From contig CAMZLW010000087.1 of assembly GCA_947311785.1 (NCBI GenBank), positions 1-40,164 on the forward strand: a stretch of 40,164 nt of DNA. The letters run 5' to 3'. This DNA is from an uncultured Ignavibacteriales bacterium (lineage in GTDB: Bacteria > Bacteroidota > Ignavibacteria > Ignavibacteriales > Melioribacteraceae). Under the pieces are notes generated by a model that made no database searches, was not told the origin of the DNA, and saw only the letters and a list, made by a program, of their open reading frames with translations. Of the stretch, positions 9,262-20,669 are shown piece by piece; the stretch's first letter is position 1, and every line of letters starts with the position of its first letter. The position numbers were made by a program, and so were the translations under genes.

Positions 9262-10290
9262 TTGCAGCTAAACCCAAAGAAAATATTAATAGTTCAAACA
9301 GCATTTATTGGTGATGTAATAATTATTACCCCGTTAATAAAGGCTGTAAAGAAATTATATTCCAATGCTTTGCTTGATGTAATGGTAATACCACAAACCG
9401 CTGGAGTATTAGAACACAACCCAAATATTAATGAGATAATTCTTTTTGATAAAAGAAAAAATAAAATAATTTCGTTCATTAAAACTTTATTGCTTCTAAA
9501 AAAGAATAAATACGATGTTGCAATAACTCCACATAGCTCGGTAACTACAGCATTGCTATTAAAGTATGCAAAAATTAAAATCCGTGTTGGATATGACCGC
9601 TGGAGTGCTGCAAAACATTTAACGCACAAAGTTCCTCACCCAGATGGAATTCATAAAACAGTTAAAAATTTATCGTTGCTTTCTCTGTTTACTGAAAAAG
9701 TATTTTCAAATCAAACGGAACTTTTTCCAACTATAACAATGATTGAGAAGGCAAATAATTTACTTTCTGAAATTAAAACCAACAGCAATAAATCAGTAGC
9801 AATTGCCCCAGGCTCAGTCTGGTTCACAAAAAAATGGCCAACTGAATATTATAAAATTTTAGCTGAGCAATTAGTTGAAAATAATTTTGGAGTTGTTTTA
9901 ATTGGTAGCAAAGATGAAAAAGAAATTTGTGATAAAGTGCTTCCAACTAAAAACGGAATTAACCTTGCAGGGGACCTTTCACTTTTAGAATCGGCTGCAG
10001 TAATAAAAAAATGCGATTTAATGATTTGTAACGATAGCGGTGCGTTGCACATAGCAAACGCAATGCAAACGGATGTATTTGCATTCTTTGGTCCAACAGT
10101 GCAATCCATTGGTTACTTCCCATTCCGTAAAAATGATTTTGTTTTTGAAAGAGATATGGAATGTCGTCCCTGCGGTAGCCACGGTGGTAAGAGTTGCCAT
10201 TTAGAACATCACGAGTGTATGAAAAAAATCACACCAAAAATAGTTTTGGCAAAAGTATTAGACAATTTCTCATTAGTTGATTCTGTTTGA
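9262..10290 (+). CDS. GT9 glycosyltransferase, ADP-heptose:LPS heptosyltransferase-like
   Basis: The 342-residue protein has the GT-B fold of family 9. It starts with KKILIVQTAFIGDVIIITPL, the conserved opening around the glycine-rich loop and catalytic Asp. The second half has VAIAPGSVWFTKKWPTEYY and MICNDSGALHIANAMQ, the D-S-G-xxH motif that binds the nucleotide sugar in WaaC/WaaF. A cysteine-rich C-terminus (CRPCGSHGGKSC) is also common in the family. It should transfer a heptose or similar sugar to the inner core in the cytoplasm. The start is TTG at 9262, because an upstream stop and lack of ATG leave no alternative. It heads a two-gene plus-strand unit divergent from the main glycan operon. 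Confidence 0.85.
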   Translation: MQLNPKKILIVQTAFIGDVIIITPLIKAVKKLYSNALLDVMVIPQTAGVLEHNPNINEIILFDKRKNKIISFIKTLLLLKKNKYDVAITPHSSVTTALLLKYAKIKIRVGYDRWSAAKHLTHKVPHPDGIHKTVKNLSLLSLFTEKVFSNQTELFPTITMIEKANNLLSEIKTNSNKSVAIAPGSVWFTKKWPTEYYKILAEQLVENNFGVVLIGSKDEKEICDKVLPTKNGINLAGDLSLLESAAVIKKCDLMICNDSGALHIANAMQTDVFAFFGPTVQSIGYFPFRKNDFVFERDMECRPCGSHGGKSCHLEHHECMKKITPKIVLAKVLDNFSLVDSV

Positions 10291-10387
10291 TTTATATTTG
10301 TGTCGTAATTTTACTGCACGCAAAAGCACAGCACAAGATTATAAGAAATCAATAATTATTTTAACCTAAAAATGGATTTAGTATTTT

Positions 10388-11428
10388 ATGACTCCAGCAT
10401 ATTACATATATAAATACCCATACATACTTGGTTGGTATTTTGCAAAATTGATGGGAAAAACAAAGGGGCTAACTTTTTATTGTGCTGACCCACTAGACTA
10501 CGAAATGTTTATCCCGATAAAAAAACACTTACCCGATATAGAAATTATTGCAAAGAATAAAAAGACTAGAGACTACTTGGCAAAAAATGGGATTGAATAT
10601 TTGCGAATGCCAACATTTCCTAAAGCAGTAATTATGGCAAGACACGCACCTTATAAATTTCCTGTTAAACAAATTATTAAAATTGGATTTGACCATGGTC
10701 TTTACCAGTTTAAAAGATGGACTGGAGCTGATAATTACAACCGATTCAATAGGTATTTTGTAAGTAGCTCTGAGCAAGTTAAAACTGCTAAATCCCTTGG
10801 TATTACAACAACAAAAGCAATTGGATATCCAAAATTGGATAATGCTTTTAATGGAACTTACGATGAAAATTTACTCAAAAAAATTAGCACTGAATTAAAA
10901 TTAGATTCAAATAAGAAAACTATTATTTTCACTTCAACTTGGAATATTGATGGTCTATCTGCTCTAGATAAATGGATTGACCGAGTTGAAGAATTAACAG
11001 AAAAATATAATGTGCTAATTACAGTTCATACTTGGACAGATAAAAATAAAATTAAAAAACTCAAATTAGTTAAAAATGCTTTCTTTATTGATAAGTTTGA
11101 TGTTACTACATATTTAATGATAGCTGATGTTTTTATTGGTGATTACAACTCACTAATTGGAGAAGCATGTGCATTGGATAAACCAATTATTACTTTCCGT
11201 GTTCCAGAATCAAAACGCTCTATTAAAAAAATCACAGAGATGATTGAAAGCATTAGCATTAGAATAAATAGTTTTGATGACCTGCATGATTCCATTGAGA
11301 ATAGTATAAATAGCCCAAACAAACTAAAACATGAAAGAGAGAATGCTAACAAAATTATGTATTATGCTTTGGATGGAAATGCTGGCAAACGTGCTGCCGA
11401 AGAGATAAAAAAATTACTGAACAATTAA
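10388..11428 (+). CDS. CDP-glycerol glycerophosphotransferase-like (TagB/TagF family)
   Basis: The 346-residue protein resembles the GT-B domain of TagB/TagF, which transfers phosphoglycerol from CDP-glycerol onto a glycan or polymer. Visible signatures are IGFDHGLYQFKRW, the loop FVSSSEQVKTAKSLG, GYPKLDNAF and, late in the protein, ADVFIGDYNSLIGEACALD followed by KPIITF, which corresponds to the SDYSS/D(K/R)PI donor-site region of the family. It lies 97 bases after the GT9 gene on the same strand. Together with the TagD-like gene this gives both synthesis and use of CDP-glycerol in one locus. Membrane association is likely through a basic/aromatic N-terminus. Family assignment is good; the exact acceptor is unknown. 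Confidence 0.75.
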   Translation: MTPAYYIYKYPYILGWYFAKLMGKTKGLTFYCADPLDYEMFIPIKKHLPDIEIIAKNKKTRDYLAKNGIEYLRMPTFPKAVIMARHAPYKFPVKQIIKIGFDHGLYQFKRWTGADNYNRFNRYFVSSSEQVKTAKSLGITTTKAIGYPKLDNAFNGTYDENLLKKISTELKLDSNKKTIIFTSTWNIDGLSALDKWIDRVEELTEKYNVLITVHTWTDKNKIKKLKLVKNAFFIDKFDVTTYLMIADVFIGDYNSLIGEACALDKPIITFRVPESKRSIKKITEMIESISIRINSFDDLHDSIENSINSPNKLKHERENANKIMYYALDGNAGKRAAEEIKKLLNN

Positions 11429-11482
11429 TTTACAAATTATCACATAATTGTCCATTTTCAGTTCTCCATTTTCAATTAAAAA

Positions 11483-12391
11483 CTATCCTCGTGGATGAAA
11501 GTCTTTGTGCATCTGTTTTACAAAATCTCTATCGATGTGTGTATAAATTTGAGTTGTTGAAATGTCTGCATGCCCTAACATTTCCTGCACTGCTCTAAGG
11601 TCTGCACCACCTTCTAACAGATGAGTTGCAAAACTATGTCTGAAAGTATGGGGGTGGAATTCTTTTTCAATTTCAGCTAACTTAACATATTTATCAACTA
11701 TTTTCCAAATGCCCATTCGCGATAATTTTGTTCCACGATTATTTAGAAAAATTATATTTTCGCTCTTCATTTTTTTTTCTAATAAAGGACGCACTGTTTT
11801 TAGATACTCAGTAATCCATTTAACAGCACTCTCTCCAATAGGGACAATACGCTGCTTAGAGCCTTTACCCAAAACCCGAATAACGTCATCACTAAAATAT
11901 AAATCACTTAACTTTAAATTTATTAATTCAGAAACTCTGAGACCACTGGAGTAAAACAATTCTAAAATTGCTTTATCTCTCAAGCCAAGTCTTTCGTTGG
12001 TATTTGGCGATTGTAATATTTTTTCAATTTCTGTAAACGATAAAACCGTAGGGAGTTTTCGCTCGGTAATTCGTGTAGATAATATTTCGGCTGGATTTTT
12101 TTCGATATATTCTTGCGATGAAAGATATTTAAAAAAGCCCTTTACTGATGATAAGTAACGAGCAGTTGTTGAAGAACTAATTCCTAAATCACGCATTATT
12201 TCAAAATACTCTGAAAGTAATTTGGAAGTAATTGTGTTTAAGTCAATTTTGTTTTTGTCTTCAACAAAATGTAAAAACTTATTAAGGTCCGACGAATAAG
12301 CTAAAACTGATTGCTCCGAAAGATTTTTTTCCAATTTTAGATAGGCTAAATACTCTTGCAAAAATTGGATTAGTTCTGCACTAATCATCAC
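11483..12391 (-). CDS. xerD: Tyrosine recombinase XerC/XerD
   Basis: The 302-residue protein is a site-specific tyrosine recombinase of the usual Xer length. The N-terminal SAM-like DNA-binding domain (LEKNLSEQSVLAYSSDLNKF) is followed by the catalytic domain with SSGLRVSEL (Arg I), a Lys in GKGSKQRIVPI, HPHTFRHSFATHLLEGG (His-x-x-Arg), LGHADISTTQIYTHI with the second His and the Tyr nucleophile. It resolves chromosome dimers at dif with a partner Xer protein. The start overlaps the stop of the 7TM-HD gene by 11 bases; the second ATG three bases on is equally possible. XerD rather than XerC is a judgement, as both look alike. Confidence 0.88.
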   Translation of the reverse strand: MMISAELIQFLQEYLAYLKLEKNLSEQSVLAYSSDLNKFLHFVEDKNKIDLNTITSKLLSEYFEIMRDLGISSSTTARYLSSVKGFFKYLSSQEYIEKNPAEILSTRITERKLPTVLSFTEIEKILQSPNTNERLGLRDKAILELFYSSGLRVSELINLKLSDLYFSDDVIRVLGKGSKQRIVPIGESAVKWITEYLKTVRPLLEKKMKSENIIFLNNRGTKLSRMGIWKIVDKYVKLAEIEKEFHPHTFRHSFATHLLEGGADLRAVQEMLGHADISTTQIYTHIDRDFVKQMHKDFHPRG

Positions 12392-14564
12392 TCTTATTTT
12401 CTAGCTTATCCTGCTCAGGATAGCGTATCCTCTTGTGATGCTGACTAATTAATATACTTATAAACGATTCTTTAATTTTATGAATATCACTAAACGTAAG
12501 TGGAGATTCGTTTAGTTGTCCATCATCAATTCTAATTTTAAATAAATTATTAATGTAGTTCCCAATCTTTTCTGGGGTTGGTTCGTCCATTGAGCGAACT
12601 GCCGATTCACATGCATCTGCAAGCATTAGCAAAGCTGTTTCACGTGTGTTTGGCTTGGGGCCTGGATAGCGATAGTCGTTCTCGTTTACATTATCTTCGC
12701 CATAAAGTTCTTTGGCTTTTTCATAAAAATATTTAACTACCATTGTTCCGTGGTGCATAGGAATAAAATCTATTATTTCAGGTGGTAGTTTATTCTCTTT
12801 CCCTAATTCAATTCCTCCTAGAACGTGTTCTTGAATTAAAGAGACACTTTCCTTGGGAGAAAGAGATTCGTGAACATTAACATTATCTAATTGATTTTCT
12901 ATAAAGCCTTCTGGGTTTATAGTTTTTCCAATATCGTGGTAATAGGCTCCAACCCTTGCCATTATTGGGCTTGCGTTAATTTTCATTGCAGCATTTTCAA
13001 CCATTGAGCCAATAGTCATAGAATGTGCAAAAGTTCCAGGAGCTTCGTTTGCTAACTTTTTAAGTAGGGGTGAATTAAAATCGGTTAATTCAAACAAGGT
13101 TAATTCTGTTGTAATGCCAAATATTTTTTCAACAAAAACAATCATCCCAAATGTAAGCGCTGGGGATATAAGTGCATTAGATGCAGCATAGGCAGTAGAA
13201 ACAAGCATAGTATCCCAAGTATCAAATCGCTCAAATCCAAAAGCCAAAATGCTTAAGATATATCCTAATAAAATAAATAGGAAGGATTGAAAAATTTGAT
13301 TTCTATTTTTAATATCCCTAACTGTATAAGCGGCTAAACCACCAGCAACTATGTTTGTAACGGCTAAAATATAATCGTTACCTCTAATTCCAGCAATAAT
13401 AAGGGCTGCAACGACTGTAGCATAAAATCCAATGCGAGAATCGAACACAATTGTTAATAGCATAGATGCAACAGGAACTAAAATTAATAGCTCCAAAGAT
13501 CTATCAATCTCTATTTGACCAATTATAAATGCCGAAACACTAACAAATAAAAAGATAATTGCAATGAGCAAAAGTTTCAAATTGTCGTAATATATTTTTT
13601 TTCTGAATAAATAGAGATAGATTATTAGTGGAAGAAATAGTAAGGTGATGTGCATAAACTTTCCTACATTCTGTAGAATAGTTCCCCAAGTAGTTAGTGT
13701 TGAACCTTTCGCTATTCTGTAAGAATCAATTTTTGCCTTACTCTCAGGAGTAATTCTATCGTGCTTAGCCACAATCCTTTCGTTCTCATTGATAATTCCA
13801 AGATTGATGGGAACATTTTCGGCTGCAATTTTTTTTGCTTCTTCGGTTAGTTTTTTACTAAATATTATATTCGGCTTAAGTACAAATGTTAGATATTCTT
13901 TAACAGCATTTTTTACTACTACGTTTCTATTAAAGCTATTAAATATTTTTTGGTCTAAATACGAAGTCAGAACTTCTGAATCGTAAAAGCTTTCTTTTAA
14001 ATAACTTATTTCATACTTGCCATTTCTAACTGAAATTGTATCTCGTGCAATTTGTGGATAAGATATGTTGAGATATCCACGTCTGTAAATTCTCTGAATT
14101 TCTGATATACAAAAACTGTTAATCTGTTTTATCGAAAATTTATTTCCGTATTTTTTTTTGGAAATATTTAGAAAAGCTGCAAATGAGTTTGAAGATACAC
14201 CTATATCGTTACAAGAAAAGCTGGAGTCAGGGTGCTTTTGGCTCAAACTTATATATTCATTTAATCTTTTAGTGTTATTCCTAAAAGCTTCTAAAACTTG
14301 AGTGCTAATTTTTTCATCTTTTATAAAGATTGGATAAACACTATTTGTAGCAAGTGTTTTTTCTTTATCAATAACTAATTTATCTTTTAAAATTTCAAAT
14401 GTTTGAGAAGCAATTAAATCATCCTTAATCCAAATTGAATTTACTTGCACTTCCGAATCAATTGATTCACCCCTTGGAAACATTAGAACAATTAACGAAA
14501 CTGTAATAATTAATAAAAGCAATTTTACACTTCTGCTTTTTGTTATTTTTTGGATATTAATCAA
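12381..14564 (-). CDS. pgpH: 7TM-HD domain phosphodiesterase (PgpH/YqfF-like)
   Basis: The 727-residue protein has an N-terminal transmembrane anchor, an extracytoplasmic 7TMR-HDED-type domain (about residues 40-300), a cluster of seven hydrophobic segments (about 300-500) and a cytoplasmic HD hydrolase domain. The HD part shows GTFAHSMTIGSMVENAA, ARVGAYYHDIGK near residue 540, HVLGGIELGKE and a MHHG motif. Characterised members (PgpH of Listeria) degrade cyclic di-AMP, so this is probably a c-di-AMP phosphodiesterase in the inner membrane. The start is TTG, supported by an AAGGAG ribosome-binding site 8 bases upstream inside the intergenic space after the HAD gene. Confidence 0.88.
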   Translation of the reverse strand: MINIQKITKSRSVKLLLLIITVSLIVLMFPRGESIDSEVQVNSIWIKDDLIASQTFEILKDKLVIDKEKTLATNSVYPIFIKDEKISTQVLEAFRNNTKRLNEYISLSQKHPDSSFSCNDIGVSSNSFAAFLNISKKKYGNKFSIKQINSFCISEIQRIYRRGYLNISYPQIARDTISVRNGKYEISYLKESFYDSEVLTSYLDQKIFNSFNRNVVVKNAVKEYLTFVLKPNIIFSKKLTEEAKKIAAENVPINLGIINENERIVAKHDRITPESKAKIDSYRIAKGSTLTTWGTILQNVGKFMHITLLFLPLIIYLYLFRKKIYYDNLKLLLIAIIFLFVSVSAFIIGQIEIDRSLELLILVPVASMLLTIVFDSRIGFYATVVAALIIAGIRGNDYILAVTNIVAGGLAAYTVRDIKNRNQIFQSFLFILLGYILSILAFGFERFDTWDTMLVSTAYAASNALISPALTFGMIVFVEKIFGITTELTLFELTDFNSPLLKKLANEAPGTFAHSMTIGSMVENAAMKINASPIMARVGAYYHDIGKTINPEGFIENQLDNVNVHESLSPKESVSLIQEHVLGGIELGKENKLPPEIIDFIPMHHGTMVVKYFYEKAKELYGEDNVNENDYRYPGPKPNTRETALLMLADACESAVRSMDEPTPEKIGNYINNLFKIRIDDGQLNESPLTFSDIHKIKESFISILISQHHKRIRYPEQDKLENKSDD

Positions 14565-14569
14565 AAAAA

Positions 14570-15412
14570 TTACTCCTTAGCTTTTAATACCATTTCAAGA
14601 AATTCTGCAACGCCATCGTTAACATTATCCTGCGAGGTAATAAAATCGGCTTTGTTTTTTATTTCATTTACAGCATTATTAACAGCAACCTTAAATGCGT
14701 TAGTTTCAAACAGCGATCTATCGTTGTACCAATCGCCCATAACAGCAACATTATTAATATTAATTTTTAATTTTTTAAGCAATCTTGTAAGAGCACTACC
14801 TTTACTTGAGCCATGTTTTCTCACTTCAAAAAAGTAAATGCTACCTCTTCTGTGCGATTTATAGAATGAAGTATTAAGCCCAAACGAAAAGGGGAATGTC
14901 ATTTTTTTTTCGATATATTTTATGGAATCTTTGTAATCGCCTGCAAATACAACTTCTAATGTTTCATCTAAGTAATCATCTAGTGAATCTACTTCAACAT
15001 ATTTAGCTCCAAGTTTATCTATTACTTGAGGAACTAACGGACTATGTTCGGTATAGTAAATTGCATCTGCATGGCAAAGTGCAATATTAACAAGATTAAA
15101 ATCGGCAAGTTTAATTGCTTTTTTAACATGCTTTAATGGAAGATAGGATTCAAAAACCACTTCGTTGTTAAGTGTTTTTATAATTGAGCCATCCAAAGTA
15201 ATAAGGGGTGTTTTTAATCCAAGAAGATTTGCGTGTTCTACTATTGCACTATGCAATCTTCCTGTAGCAAAAGTGAAACGCATCCCCTTTGCTAGTAAGG
15301 CTTTTATTAGTTTTTGGCTTTCTGCCCCAATTTCGTTATTCCCGTTTAAAAGAGTTCCATCCAAATCGGATACAATGAGTTTAATGTTTTTTAGTTTTTC
15401 GTAATCAATCAT
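14570..15412 (-). CDS. Cof-type HAD hydrolase
   Basis: The 280-residue protein is a haloacid-dehalogenase phosphatase of the Cof/IIB class. IKLIVSDLDGTLLNGNNEI carries the nucleophile and acid (DxDGT), FTFATGRLHSAI is motif II with its Thr, and KGSALTRLLKKLKI supplies the motif III Lys. Motif IV reads VAVMGDWYNDRSLFETN, where the usual GDNxND has Trp in place of the first Asn. A cap domain lies between motifs II and III. Such enzymes dephosphorylate sugar phosphates, FMN or similar small metabolites; the substrate is not predictable. It lies 12 bases downstream of the symporter gene. Confidence 0.82.
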   Translation of the reverse strand: MIDYEKLKNIKLIVSDLDGTLLNGNNEIGAESQKLIKALLAKGMRFTFATGRLHSAIVEHANLLGLKTPLITLDGSIIKTLNNEVVFESYLPLKHVKKAIKLADFNLVNIALCHADAIYYTEHSPLVPQVIDKLGAKYVEVDSLDDYLDETLEVVFAGDYKDSIKYIEKKMTFPFSFGLNTSFYKSHRRGSIYFFEVRKHGSSKGSALTRLLKKLKININNVAVMGDWYNDRSLFETNAFKVAVNNAVNEIKNKADFITSQDNVNDGVAEFLEMVLKAKE

Positions 15413-15424
15413 TTTTTATAAAAT

Positions 15425-16876
15425 TTAATTTTTTGATAATTTACTTAAAAGAGTTCCAACAATAATTGTTACAATAACACCAAGCAATGTAAACCACGTC
15501 CAAGCAACTATGTTCAATGCTATTACAGTTATCATCACAAAAATTCCGGCAGTAAAACCAGCAAGTGCATCTTCTTGAGTTGCTCGTTTGTTTACAAGAC
15601 CAAGTAAAAAAGTACCAAGCAATCCACCGTATGTAAAAGAAGCAATACTTAATGCAAGTTCAACAACAGTCTGCGAAGAAGACATAAAAAAGAACGCCGA
15701 TAGAATTAAAAGAATTGCCCACATAATTGTGAAATATCTAGAAATTTTCAATTCTTTTGCGTCATCATTTATACCAGTAAATGGTTTATATAAATCCAAC
15801 ATTGTTGACGAAGAGAGTGCACTGATAGAACCAGCAAGTGTTGAGAGTGCTGCGGCAAAGAGTCCAGCTATAATAATTCCAGAAATTCCAACAGGTAATT
15901 TTTGGATAATAAATATTGGAAAAATTTCATCAGATTTTGCTATTCCAATTTCGGCAAGATTATAAGTTCCGTAAAATGCGTATAGCCCTAATCCTACAAG
16001 GAGAAAAAGAGTAAATTGAAAAATAACCAATACACCACTACCAATAATGGCTTTTTTACCTGCTTTTAAGGATTTGGTTGTTAAAAGCCGTTGCACAATA
16101 AGCTGGTCAGTTCCGTGCGAAGCCATTGAAAGGAAAGCACCACCAATAATTCCACCAAGCACAGTATAGGGTTGAGCAAAAAAGCCAGCAATTCCACTAT
16201 CAAATCCCCAATTAAAAATATCCATTTTGCCATCGGCTTGTGATGTCAAAATAATAGAGTTAAAGCCATCAGGAAGAAAATCGAAAACTAGAAATCCTAA
16301 TGCAACAATAGCACCACCAAGATATATTCCCATCTGAATTACATCAACCCAAATAACACCTTTAACTCCGCCTACGTATGTGTAGGTTAAAGCAATTATT
16401 GCTATAATAATTATTGCAACTGGATAGCTAATATCTAACATTAATTTTAGCGGAATTGCAGTTGCAAACAACCTAACTCCATCGGCTGCCAAACGAGTAA
16501 AAAGAAAAACCACAGATGCAAATGAACGAGTTTTACTGCCAAACCGATTTTCTAAAAACTGGTATGCAGTTTCTAAATCACCTTTGAAGTAAGAGGGGAG
16601 TAGTACAGTTCCAATAATAATTCTGCCAAGTAAATATCCAATAGTAACTTGAAGAAAATTAAGATTTGTTAAATATGCCAAGCCTGGTATGGAGATAAAT
16701 GTTAGCGTACTTGTTTCAGCAGCAACAATAGAAAACATTACTGCCCACCATTGCACAGAATCGGAGCTTTGGAAATAATCTTTAGAGGTTTTTTGTTTTC
16801 CCCCTTTAACAATACCAAAAATAGCAATACCTATTAAGTACGCAACTATTATTACATAATCAATTGAACGATCCAC
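15425..16876 (-). CDS. Sodium:solute symporter (SSS family)
   Basis: The 483-residue membrane protein has about 13 hydrophobic helices and typical SSS features: an N-terminal YVIIVAYLIGIAIFGIVKGG, SSDSVQWWAVMFSIVAAETS in the first Na+-site helix, TYTYVGGVKGVIWVDVIQMG, and LFAAALSTLAGSISALSSST in TM8, whose Ser residues form the Na2 site. It would couple uptake of a sugar, amino acid or organic acid to Na+ in the inner membrane. The gene begins with GTG at 16876, 8 bases after the STAS gene stop, and is followed closely by the HAD gene. The substrate is unknown. Confidence 0.85.
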   Translation of the reverse strand: MDRSIDYVIIVAYLIGIAIFGIVKGGKQKTSKDYFQSSDSVQWWAVMFSIVAAETSTLTFISIPGLAYLTNLNFLQVTIGYLLGRIIIGTVLLPSYFKGDLETAYQFLENRFGSKTRSFASVVFLFTRLAADGVRLFATAIPLKLMLDISYPVAIIIIAIIALTYTYVGGVKGVIWVDVIQMGIYLGGAIVALGFLVFDFLPDGFNSIILTSQADGKMDIFNWGFDSGIAGFFAQPYTVLGGIIGGAFLSMASHGTDQLIVQRLLTTKSLKAGKKAIIGSGVLVIFQFTLFLLVGLGLYAFYGTYNLAEIGIAKSDEIFPIFIIQKLPVGISGIIIAGLFAAALSTLAGSISALSSSTMLDLYKPFTGINDDAKELKISRYFTIMWAILLILSAFFFMSSSQTVVELALSIASFTYGGLLGTFLLGLVNKRATQEDALAGFTAGIFVMITVIALNIVAWTWFTLLGVIVTIIVGTLLSKLSKN

Positions 16877-16884
16877 AGTACTTC

Positions 16885-17241
16885 TTAATTGTTTTTAAAT
16901 TCGTTTATTGCTTCTTCTACGGAGTTGTAGATTGGTAAAATTTTGTCGAGTTGCGAAATTTCGATTAGTGTTCTCACACTTTTTTGAGGTGCAGCAATTT
17001 TTATTTCGCCCTCTTCCGATTGCAAAATTCTGAACGCCAGTAATAGTGCACTTAAACCAGAGCTATCGCAATACTCAACTTCCGACATATCAACAACAAG
17101 TTTTGTTATATCTTCCAATAAAATTATTGAGAACTCGGCTTTTACGAGACCTGCAACAGCAGAATCAAATCGGGATTCGTTTAGTTTGAATATTCCAATT
17201 CCATTTTCGGTTGTAAATTCAATATTTATCGATTCGTTCAT
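16885..17241 (-). CDS. STAS-domain anti-sigma factor antagonist
   Basis: The 118-residue protein is a single STAS domain of SpoIIAA/RsbV type. The segment LVVDMSEVEYCDSSGLSALL near residues 47-68 contains the conserved D-S-S-G with the serine that a partner anti-sigma kinase phosphorylates. Family members regulate partner-switching of sigma factors or act in other signalling complexes. No anti-sigma kinase gene lies in this window, so the partner is elsewhere. It is the upstream neighbour of the symporter gene (8-base gap). Confidence 0.82.
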   Translation of the reverse strand: MNESINIEFTTENGIGIFKLNESRFDSAVAGLVKAEFSIILLEDITKLVVDMSEVEYCDSSGLSALLLAFRILQSEEGEIKIAAPQKSVRTLIEISQLDKILPIYNSVEEAINEFKNN

Positions 17242-17270
17242 AATTATTCTTTTTTTCTTTTTGTAAAAAC

Positions 17271-17801
17271 TTAAAACATCCGTAATGAATTTAACAAATT
17301 TCTATGTGATTTTTCATGATTTATTTCACACGGGATTTGGTAATTGTAAAACAAATCGGACTTGCTTTTTACGAATCCAATTCTAAAATTGGCAAGTGGA
17401 ATATTTGAAATTGCACTTGCAAATATATCGGTTTCCGTATTCAAATCTATAACTAAATCGAAGGTGTATTTTTTAACTTTTTTTGTTAGCTCGGTTGTGG
17501 GTAAACCTAATTTAGTTTTATCGGTATCTCTAATGGTTAACGATGCATACTCATAATCCATTGGCAAATAATTTTTTAATATGTTCTTATGAATTACAAA
17601 TAATTTTTTTTTATGAATTACAATAAATCGGATTAGCTCAACAATCTCTAACGATAACTTATTTGTATTGTTTGGTAAAATGATTAATACTTCTTTTGAG
17701 TTAGAGAAAAATTTATCAAAACTTTTTTCTGTAACTTGTTTTCGTGCAAACTTTCTTATTGCAATAAATGATGCAATTTTATTTTTGACTTTGGAAATCA
17801 T
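17271..17801 (-). CDS. Uncharacterised protein resembling a half glycosyltransferase (DUF6913-like)
   Basis: The 176-residue protein has a basic N-terminus (KNKIASFIAIRKFARKQ), then strands such as EVLIILPN and FDLVIDLNTETDIFASAIS followed by FRIGFVKSKSDLFYNYQIP. The latter part recalls the first half of GT9-type GT-B proteins and the Bacteroidota family DUF6913, but there is no C-terminal donor-binding half. It ends 29 bases before the STAS gene and its ATG abuts the LigA stop, so it probably belongs to the same transcript. I do not assign a function. The family suggestion is from memory and moderate in confidence. Confidence 0.6.
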   Translation of the reverse strand: MISKVKNKIASFIAIRKFARKQVTEKSFDKFFSNSKEVLIILPNNTNKLSLEIVELIRFIVIHKKKLFVIHKNILKNYLPMDYEYASLTIRDTDKTKLGLPTTELTKKVKKYTFDLVIDLNTETDIFASAISNIPLANFRIGFVKSKSDLFYNYQIPCEINHEKSHRNLLNSLRMF

Positions 17802-20668
<2,867 letters not shown>

Positions 20669-20669
20669 T

